Shown here piece by piece: positions 55,951 to 62,313 of a stretch of 64,000 bases of DNA; within the stretch, counting starts at the first letter, position 1, and each line of letters opens with the position of its first letter. The position numbers and the translations under genes were made by a program. Origin of the DNA: Hyphomicrobiales bacterium. Its GTDB lineage: Bacteria > Pseudomonadota > Alphaproteobacteria > Rhizobiales > Rhizobiaceae. Below the pieces are notes generated by a model. It worked only from the letters and a program-made list of their open reading frames with translations. It was not told where the DNA came from and made no database searches. Location of the stretch: assembly GCA_021775415.1 (NCBI GenBank), contig JAJFHV010000010.1, positions 248,001 to 312,000 on the forward strand. The letters run 5' to 3'.

Positions 55951-57714
55951 ATGACTGGCGAAAGTAAAAATTCCGTTCGGCGCACGCTTCAGGCTGCGTT
56001 ATTTGCGGATGTCGTCGGCTATAGCCGCATGATGGGTGAAGACGAACTCGCCACCCTGAAAGCGGTCAGGGAAAATATCGGCATATTTCAAACTCACTGC
56101 AATGAACATGAAGGCACTATTGAACAAATCCGTGGTGACGGGGTGTTTGCAATTTTTGATAGCGCGGTAAATGCGGTGCAGTGCGCAATCGACGCTCAAC
56201 ACGCAATAAACTCGATGAACGAAAACATCGAGCGCCCGATAAAGTTCCGGGTTGGTATTAACCTTGGTGAGGTACTCCGTGATGATACCGGCCTTCATGG
56301 GGACAGTCTGAACATCGCCTCGAGACTTGAAAGCATGGCTGAACCTGGAACGGTTTGCGTAAGCAGTGCAGTTTACGAGCAAATCAGAAACAAACTTGCT
56401 TTTGGATATGAATGCCTGGGCGAGCAAAGACTGAAAAACATCAGTGAGCCCATCACTGCGTTTTGTGTTCACCGCGAAGTTGACGGTGTGACCATGGCGG
56501 CAAGCCCACGGGTTGCGACCGCTCAGCAAAAAGTTTCCCTGGCAACCAAACCGTCGGTTGTGGTTCTCCCGTTCAAGGATCGAAGTGGCAACCCGGATGA
56601 AGGCTGGTTTGCAGACGGCATCACAGAAGACATCACATCCAACCTTTCAAAATTTCACAATCTGTTTGTGATCGCCCGAAATTCGGCGTTCCTTTACAAG
56701 GATCGTGACATTCGACCTCAGCAGGTCGCCAAGGAACTGGGCGTTCGTTATGTGGCTCAAGGTACTATCCGCAAAGCAGGAAATCGCACCCGAATTTCAG
56801 TTGAATTGGCGGATGCCGAAACAGAGCACATGATCTGGGCAGAGCGATACGACCGCAACCTTGATGATATATTTGAGGTCCAGGACGAAATCGCAAACAC
56901 GGTAGTGGCTGCAACGGCAGTTCAGATTGAAGCCTCCGAGGCTGGCCGATCGAGTTTGATACCACCATCAGACATGGCTGCCTATGACCTGGTGCTTCAG
57001 GGGCAACAGTATGTTCTGAAATACCGACGTCCGGACAATCATGAAGCACGGCGGCTTTATCAGGCAGCATATGATGTGGATTCCAGATATGCACGGGCAA
57101 ATGCTGCGATTTCCAGAACAATGAACATCGACTGGCGATACGCATGGTGTGAAGATCAGGCGACGGCGCTCGATCAGGCACTGGAATATGCTCAAAACGC
57201 TATCGCACTGGATCAGGTGGATGCCCGTGGATTTGGTGAATTGGGTTTTGCGCATCTGTATCGCAAAGAGCACGATGCGGCACTTGATGCCTATGATCGG
57301 GCACGAAAACTAAACCCAAATGACGCTGACTTGATGTCGGATATGGCAGATGCACTTTGTCACGCCGGGCGATCCGAGGAAGGCGTTGAGCTGTTGAAAA
57401 AGGCGATGCAGCTCAACCCGTTCTATCCCGACCAGTATCTTTGGCACCTTGGCGGCGCCTACTACAATTTGAAGCAATATGAAGAAGCAATTGCCGCTTT
57501 ACAGAAAATGCATAATCCTGCTGAAGGACGGCGTCTGCTAGCTGCCAGCTGCGGACAGTTGGGACGCATTGAAGAGGCAAAATACCACGCCGAAAAAGTG
57601 CTGGAAGCGCACCCCAGTTTTTCACTAAAGGCCTGGGCGGACGTGCAACCCGACAAATTTCAAAAAGACGTAGATCATTTTGTCGAAGGCCTAGAAAAAG
57701 CCGGCCTTCACTGA
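55951..57714 (+). CDS. Class III adenylate/guanylate cyclase with TolB-N-like and TPR domains
   Basis: The protein has 587 residues. The N-terminal cyclase domain (about 12-175) has the metal aspartate in LFADVVGYSRMM and the second in IRGDGVFAIFD, with RVGINLGEV and NIASRLE. A middle domain (VVLPFKDRSGNPDEGWFADG, LGVRYVAQGTIRKAGN) is the TolB/CadC-like module common in these rhizobial cyclases. TPR repeats complete the C-terminus. No membrane segment is visible. It converges on the repeat-protein gene with 27 bases between stops. Confidence 0.9.
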   Translation: MTGESKNSVRRTLQAALFADVVGYSRMMGEDELATLKAVRENIGIFQTHCNEHEGTIEQIRGDGVFAIFDSAVNAVQCAIDAQHAINSMNENIERPIKFRVGINLGEVLRDDTGLHGDSLNIASRLESMAEPGTVCVSSAVYEQIRNKLAFGYECLGEQRLKNISEPITAFCVHREVDGVTMAASPRVATAQQKVSLATKPSVVVLPFKDRSGNPDEGWFADGITEDITSNLSKFHNLFVIARNSAFLYKDRDIRPQQVAKELGVRYVAQGTIRKAGNRTRISVELADAETEHMIWAERYDRNLDDIFEVQDEIANTVVAATAVQIEASEAGRSSLIPPSDMAAYDLVLQGQQYVLKYRRPDNHEARRLYQAAYDVDSRYARANAAISRTMNIDWRYAWCEDQATALDQALEYAQNAIALDQVDARGFGELGFAHLYRKEHDAALDAYDRARKLNPNDADLMSDMADALCHAGRSEEGVELLKKAMQLNPFYPDQYLWHLGGAYYNLKQYEEAIAALQKMHNPAEGRRLLAASCGQLGRIEEAKYHAEKVLEAHPSFSLKAWADVQPDKFQKDVDHFVEGLEKAGLH

Positions 57715-57741
57715 AGCCAAATTAGGGACTGAAGACGACGA

Positions 57742-58299
57742 TCAGTCAGAGTTATCGCCGCTTAACCTTGCGCCGGATACCCGTGCGCCCGACACTCTCG
57801 CACCACTTACCCTTGCACCCGACACTCTTGCTCCAGATACCCTGGCCCCTGAAACGCGTGCGCCACTGACCGCCATTCCGCCTCCGCCATCACCTTCAGG
57901 GTCAAGCAGTAGCTGACTTAGCGGCCCACTGGACATATCCAGTCGAAGGGAGAAGTCGGCTTGATCATAGGCCCAACACATAAGGTCCGATGAAAAATCA
58001 AAGTCCTGCGCCGCAATTTGCGTGTTTTCAGATTTTAGATTTTTAGCCTTAGCACCATCGCCGTGAACCAGAAAAATCGTCGGCACTTCGAGCTCATAGT
58101 ATTTACCGACATAGCTGTAGCCATAAATTCGGGCAAATCTTGTTTCTTTCCCGTTGGCGAGCTGATCGGAGAGAAAATGATTATTGCCGGTGCTTGCGTT
58201 GGATTTTAGTTCAGCACCATCCAAAATTTTATGTTCCATGTCGTCCATTACAAAGCCGAATAGAACAATCTTTGATGCGTCTAGTAGTGTTTCACCCAT
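57742..58299 (-). CDS. Candidate multi-core RiPP precursor with seven VSGAR repeats
   Basis: The protein has 185 residues and no signal peptide. Residues 1-137 form a unique acidic domain (MGETLLDASKIVLFGFVMDD at the start) that I do not recognise. A GDGGGG hinge follows, then seven exact VSGAR units (144-178), a final LSGD and the tail NSD. A GGAG site precedes the ATG. It lies 108 bases after the HEXXH peptidase of the YcaO-TfuA genes. The inference is a leader domain plus repeated cores. In the register A-R-V-S-G the repeat also resembles pentapeptide-repeat proteins (A(D/N)LXX), the main alternative. Cysteine occurs only in the N-domain. Confidence 0.75.
   Translation of the reverse strand: MGETLLDASKIVLFGFVMDDMEHKILDGAELKSNASTGNNHFLSDQLANGKETRFARIYGYSYVGKYYELEVPTIFLVHGDGAKAKNLKSENTQIAAQDFDFSSDLMCWAYDQADFSLRLDMSSGPLSQLLLDPEGDGGGGMAVSGARVSGARVSGARVSGARVSGARVSGARVSGARLSGDNSD
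57754..57870 (-). repeat. Coding tandem repeat, 15-bp units encoding VSGAR
   Basis: Seven consecutive 15-base units (57766-57870) plus a terminal LSGD unit (57754-57765) encode the repeat domain of the candidate precursor. No two units are identical in DNA: valine uses GTC, GTT, GTA and GTG; serine uses AGT, TCA, TCT, TCG and TCC; arginine uses CGC, CGG, AGG and AGA. The peptide is invariant across the seven. Confidence 0.95.
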
Positions 58300-58374
58300 A
58301 GTCTAACTCCGAATTGCTGCCCCGACTTGTATTTTGAAATTTCAGTTGTGCTGGAAATCCCCTAACTAACTAGA

Positions 58375-58403
58375 TTATCACAATAATACCGGTATCAAAG
58401 CAA
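58375..58403 (-). promoter_or_regulatory. Candidate sigma-70 promoter for the repeat-protein gene
   Basis: On the minus strand TTGCTT (58398-58403) and TGATAA (58375-58380) are separated by 17 bases, a good fit to -35 and -10 elements. Transcription would begin about 70 bases before the ATG at 58299. It overlaps the stop region of neither gene and would allow expression separate from the upstream biosynthetic genes. Confidence 0.4.
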
Positions 58404-58407
58404 CCCC

Positions 58408-59700
58408 CTATCCAAGCGTATGTGGAGTAACAGTCCTATCCGAAAACAAATGACTGTTTGGGGACATCTTTTCGAGGCGCGGTCCTGGTTTTACCAAGCC
58501 AATTTCGCGCATCCGAAAATTGTTTGATATGATACGATTGAAACGCCCGCCAGTGATGAACTTATCTACGTCTTGAAGGGCCACATTCACACCTTGATAG
58601 GTCAAGGTCTCCGAATCCAGCAACCGCCATGCATCCGCGAGATAGGTTCCAAGATAATCTCGTGCAAGTAAAAGCGCTTCTTTAAATCCTTCCGGATTCT
58701 GCCTGTAAAAATTGTCGAATTTTTCCTGCATCACAGCTACATACCTGTCGCTCCCTTCAAGTTTGTCCGAAAGGTCTTCCATCTCTGCGGAAACCAGGCC
58801 CTCGTCCAGCAAATTTTCATGGAAAACATCGACAAGAATATCAAACATTGCGCCTGTCAGCGGTTGAGAGAGTTTGTGTTCACTATCCCAACCGTCAACA
58901 AATTCCGACAGTACCTGATCGTTGGCCGCCAACCGGATTTGCGTGTTGTCAGAGGTCTCGGCAAAGCGGCTTAGCCGGTTCAGTGTGTAAAGGTTGCCAC
59001 TGGTGTTATCCAAAACCGCGTTGGTGACAGAATCAAAATGCAGGGATGCCAGCAGCGCAACCAGGTCTGCGGCAGACTCATGAAATCCAAAATACTCTGG
59101 ATTATCGTCATCCTGCGAGGGCATTCCGATTTCAGAATATATAATGCCATGGCCAATTTCATGGGCGATCACATCGAAGTTCAAGAAGAATGCGCTGTAG
59201 TTTTCCTCAACTTTTATGCCGCCAGCCTCAAGAAAACCCCACCCCATAAATGCATTATCAACCGATGGCAAAAGAGAGAGTTCAAGCCGCTCGTAATCCT
59301 CGCGAAAATGCCATTCAATTTTTCGATCGAAATACCGTTCCCACACATCAAGGGTAAAGCGGGCGCAGCCAAACAAATGGGCCGATTCAAATTCGCGCGT
59401 TCCAGGTTCCAGATGATCAAAATGTCCATCCGGGCCAGGTTGCGCCGGTGGATGAACTTCCGCGTGCCACGGGGGCAGGAACAATAATGGCTCACCGTTC
59501 TCATTTTCGTGCATACCGTAATGGGTCTGCTTGCCAACCGGATAGACGGTGTACATGCGCTCATCGGACGGGCCAGGCATGAGCGACCCGGATGGCGAAG
59601 ATACGTAGACAGTTTCCGGCTGCTGATCCTCATCAACTTCCGGCGCCTGCGGGAAAAGCCGGAACCGGGTCCCGGTAGTTTGTTCATGCATTACTGCCAT
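58408..59700 (-). CDS. Cytosolic zinc metallopeptidase, M4-like gluzincin
   Basis: From the ATG at 59700 (13 bases after the tfuA stop, GAGAAGAG upstream) the protein has 430 residues. The zinc motif is HEIGH (180-184) and the third ligand is probably E208 in FHESAADLVALL, 24 residues downstream, as in thermolysin-like gluzincins. The N-terminus is polar and has no signal peptide or propeptide-like region, unlike secreted M4 enzymes. By position it could remove the leader or separate repeat units of the precursor, which is an inference. Longer in-frame starts (59730, 59793) overlap tfuA. Confidence 0.8.
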   Translation of the reverse strand: MAVMHEQTTGTRFRLFPQAPEVDEDQQPETVYVSSPSGSLMPGPSDERMYTVYPVGKQTHYGMHENENGEPLLFLPPWHAEVHPPAQPGPDGHFDHLEPGTREFESAHLFGCARFTLDVWERYFDRKIEWHFREDYERLELSLLPSVDNAFMGWGFLEAGGIKVEENYSAFFLNFDVIAHEIGHGIIYSEIGMPSQDDDNPEYFGFHESAADLVALLASLHFDSVTNAVLDNTSGNLYTLNRLSRFAETSDNTQIRLAANDQVLSEFVDGWDSEHKLSQPLTGAMFDILVDVFHENLLDEGLVSAEMEDLSDKLEGSDRYVAVMQEKFDNFYRQNPEGFKEALLLARDYLGTYLADAWRLLDSETLTYQGVNVALQDVDKFITGGRFNRIISNNFRMREIGLVKPGPRLEKMSPNSHLFSDRTVTPHTLG

Positions 59701-59713
59701 AGTTCGGCTCTTC

Positions 59714-61066
59714 TCACTTTTGCCCGCCATTGTGGACGTGCAAATACTCTTGCACAAGCAATCGATAGAATGCTTCGCGATTAAGCAATCCAATTTCGTG
59801 AAGATGATTATCGATGTTTTCCGGAATTTCCTGTTTCAGAATTTGACAAAAATGCCAGTCCAGTAGAGCCACGTTTGGCAGCCCAATCTCTTGCGGTCCA
59901 GAAACTACGGAGCCCCCATCTCCTCTTTTGGCCAGCTTAGACCGAGCACGCTCAGCCAGCGTGTGGTATTTGTCACCGAGTTTCAATGTTTTGATCATTT
60001 CACGGCGGAATGCAGCAGAAGCAGTATCGATTGCATTTTGCTTGTGAACTTCTTCACCGAGCATTTCTTCGAGCGCTTCTGCACTCAAATCATTCTGCGC
60101 AAGCCATTGGTCCAGCGTTTTTCGATTCAATAAACCGTGCTGTTTGCGGAAATTATTGATCTTTTCCGCAATCGCACTGTGGTCAACTTGTTGTGGCGGC
60201 AGCGTTACTCCCGTCGTTGCAAGAAACCGAAGCATTGCGGCTTCTCTAACGCGATGAAATTCATCAGGTTTCAGTCTTAGCTCATTCAGCACTGCATCAG
60301 CGTCGATACCGTCGGATGAATCATCCTTGACGCTCTTTTCTCGCCATTTCGAAGTTGCGCGGTTCCAAAGATTTGTCCATTCAAATTCGAAAGATGCATC
60401 ATGAGCAGGGCCGTCATCTTCATCGGTTGCTTGCATTGCCTCCAGCATAGACACGGCATCCAGCTTTTTTTGATCAATCGAATTTTCTTTCAGCCAATGC
60501 TCAAACTTCCCGGCTTGCGAAGGCTTCAAGCCAATAGTTTGTGCATATGCAATCAGGGTTCTCCAGGTTCGATCCCCGTAGTCCCGCGACTTTGCGAATG
60601 CGCCGATTTCGGCGGCTACCGATTTGGGCAATGCTTTTTCTGCTGCGGCGTAATTCAGGGTTGCACGAATACTGACCATCGGCTCCGAGAGCGCCGGATA
60701 CCCAAGCTCTGGTGGCCCATGAGTAACAGCAACCTCATCGTCATCTTCCAACTTGCCCGACTGATAGTCCTGAAAAATTTCTCCAACACCTTGCATACCG
60801 AAGTCCGCCAATTCTGCAGCCCGCAACGCACCCATGCTCGATGCACCAAACACATGCACGCCTTGCGACATCGCCCACAGGATTTCCTTGTGCCAGATGG
60901 ACGCTACACCATCAAAATATCCGTCGATAATACCAATACATTTGGGGTTCAAATCCATGGCTCGATAGACGTCACCCTGTGCAGCCGGCGGCAGGCAGGT
61001 CGCTCCAATAACCGCACGCACTTCGGTCTTGGATATGGTCGGGCCAATGAAAACTACCGTGCTCAT
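59714..61066 (-). CDS. TfuA-domain protein, partner of YcaO
   Basis: The protein has 450 residues. The TfuA domain (about 1-135) shows VVFIGPTIS, IGIIDGYFDGVASIWHKEIL and HVFGASSMGALRAAELADFG. The C-terminal 300 residues are helical and include two related segments, HGLLNRKTLDQWLAQNDLS and IGLLNREAFYRLLVQEYL. TfuA proteins recruit or supply sulfur to YcaO enzymes for backbone thioamide formation, and TfuA was first found in the trifolitoxin locus. The start overlaps the ycaO stop by 4 bp. Confidence 0.93.
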   Translation of the reverse strand: MSTVVFIGPTISKTEVRAVIGATCLPPAAQGDVYRAMDLNPKCIGIIDGYFDGVASIWHKEILWAMSQGVHVFGASSMGALRAAELADFGMQGVGEIFQDYQSGKLEDDDEVAVTHGPPELGYPALSEPMVSIRATLNYAAAEKALPKSVAAEIGAFAKSRDYGDRTWRTLIAYAQTIGLKPSQAGKFEHWLKENSIDQKKLDAVSMLEAMQATDEDDGPAHDASFEFEWTNLWNRATSKWREKSVKDDSSDGIDADAVLNELRLKPDEFHRVREAAMLRFLATTGVTLPPQQVDHSAIAEKINNFRKQHGLLNRKTLDQWLAQNDLSAEALEEMLGEEVHKQNAIDTASAAFRREMIKTLKLGDKYHTLAERARSKLAKRGDGGSVVSGPQEIGLPNVALLDWHFCQILKQEIPENIDNHLHEIGLLNREAFYRLLVQEYLHVHNGGQK

Positions 61067-62313
61067 GTCCCGATTCCCGATCTTGGGCCTGGAACGTAGC
61101 TGTCATCGTCGTGCGGGGCTTCCAACCCCGGAATGATCACCCGGACCACCGGGATATCGAAATCAGGATTTGTCAGATCCACCGAAATAACTTGCGCAAT
61201 CCCAACCGAATTCAGGCACGATATCAGCCAATCCAGATCATCCTGAAGTGTTTCAGCCTCATGGCTGGGAACATCGCCGAACCGGAGTACCGGTGTTTCG
61301 TCTGAAATAAGTGCACGCGCTGCTTTGTGCTTTTCGTGCAAACCTGCTTCCAGATATTCATCTTCAAGCAGATCATCCCTTGCCCCGGATATATAGGTTA
61401 GTCGTGTCTGAACCGCTTCGGTTAGCGTTCGTGACAGAGCGATCGCCTTGCTTGGGTGGCACCCTGCCCCAGCTCCAATGTGTTCAGGTGCAGAGGTTTC
61501 CGGGTTGATTAAGAGACCATAGAAGGCAGTAATCCCGATGTCACTCGTGGTTTCCCAAATAGCCAATTCCAGGCCGGCTTTTGTTATCCGGTCGATAATT
61601 TCTCGACATTCCGGGTCATCCACGCTCTCCACCTTCAGCCGCGTCACCTCGCGATCACCGGGCTGCATTTGATGCCAGATCGTCGTAGCATCGCGTTCAA
61701 TCACCTCGCAAATTGCATGGCATTGGGCCTCCAGAATATGATTACCCGAAGCCAACCCATTGGTGCTGCAGTGAAAACACCCATGCCCGGGCGGACTGGG
61801 TTGCGTATAGTCCGCATGCACCATCTCAAAAGGAACCCAGATGTTTTGCCGATCGATGAGGTTGATACCTTCAATCCACAAAATGCGGGTGCCCGCATCA
61901 AAATATGAACCAGCGACTTGCTGCAATTGGGCAGGATCAGCAAGCACATGATCCTTCACCAGATCATCATAAGTACCGTAGATAACCGGACGGGTGATAT
62001 GTTCTGCATGCCAGGTTTCAATTGACTCCATTAATGCGGATGCCTTTGCCGCATCAAGATCAAGGCCCTTGCCCTGGGACACAGCGACAGAACGCGAATT
62101 GGGTCGCGTAACCATGACGACCGGAATGCCAACGCGATCCAAACCGGTAATATTGGCAATTCTGGTGATTCCCATTTGGATGAGATGTGGTTTGGCACGA
62201 GCGATTGTATCAGTTGGGGAAATGATCCTGTGGGTGCCAGTCCGGTAGAATTTCGTCGGTGCCTTGGCAGCTGCGGCTCTTTTGGTGGTTTTGCCAGCGC
62301 GACCTGTTTTCAT
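61063..62313 (-). CDS. YcaO-family ATP-dependent peptide-modifying enzyme
   Basis: The protein has 416 residues. The three ATP/Mg motifs are seen: SALMESIETWHAEH (E96, E99), AICEVIERDATTIW (E203, E206, R207) and RTLTEAVQTRLTYI (E299, Q302). It ends with the proline-rich tail SYVPGPRSGIGT. YcaO enzymes phosphorylate backbone amides to form azolines, amidines or thioamides. With TfuA next to it and no E1-like partner in the window, thioamidation is the likelier chemistry. Both ends overlap neighbours by 4 bp. Confidence 0.94.
   Translation of the reverse strand: MKTGRAGKTTKRAAAAKAPTKFYRTGTHRIISPTDTIARAKPHLIQMGITRIANITGLDRVGIPVVMVTRPNSRSVAVSQGKGLDLDAAKASALMESIETWHAEHITRPVIYGTYDDLVKDHVLADPAQLQQVAGSYFDAGTRILWIEGINLIDRQNIWVPFEMVHADYTQPSPPGHGCFHCSTNGLASGNHILEAQCHAICEVIERDATTIWHQMQPGDREVTRLKVESVDDPECREIIDRITKAGLELAIWETTSDIGITAFYGLLINPETSAPEHIGAGAGCHPSKAIALSRTLTEAVQTRLTYISGARDDLLEDEYLEAGLHEKHKAARALISDETPVLRFGDVPSHEAETLQDDLDWLISCLNSVGIAQVISVDLTNPDFDIPVVRVIIPGLEAPHDDDSYVPGPRSGIGT

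Noticed and set aside
56765-57273. Overlapping minus-strand frames inside the cyclase gene, near the RiPP-like cluster.
   Set aside because: They are shadows of the cyclase TPR and TolB-like region and show no precursor-like features.
57742-57870. CRISPR-like or satellite DNA explanation for the 15-base repeats.
   Set aside because: There are no spacers, the DNA units differ in codons and the frame encodes an invariant peptide, so it is a coding repeat.
60401-61099. 232-residue plus-strand frame antisense to tfuA.
   Set aside because: It lies wholly opposite the well-supported tfuA and ycaO genes, shows no domain and has composition expected of an antisense shadow.
61378-61392. ISGAR within the YcaO protein, resembling the VSGAR repeat unit.
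   Set aside because: It lies in a conserved helix next to an ATP-site motif (LTYISGARDD), a position occupied by similar residues in related YcaO enzymes, so the match is probably chance.
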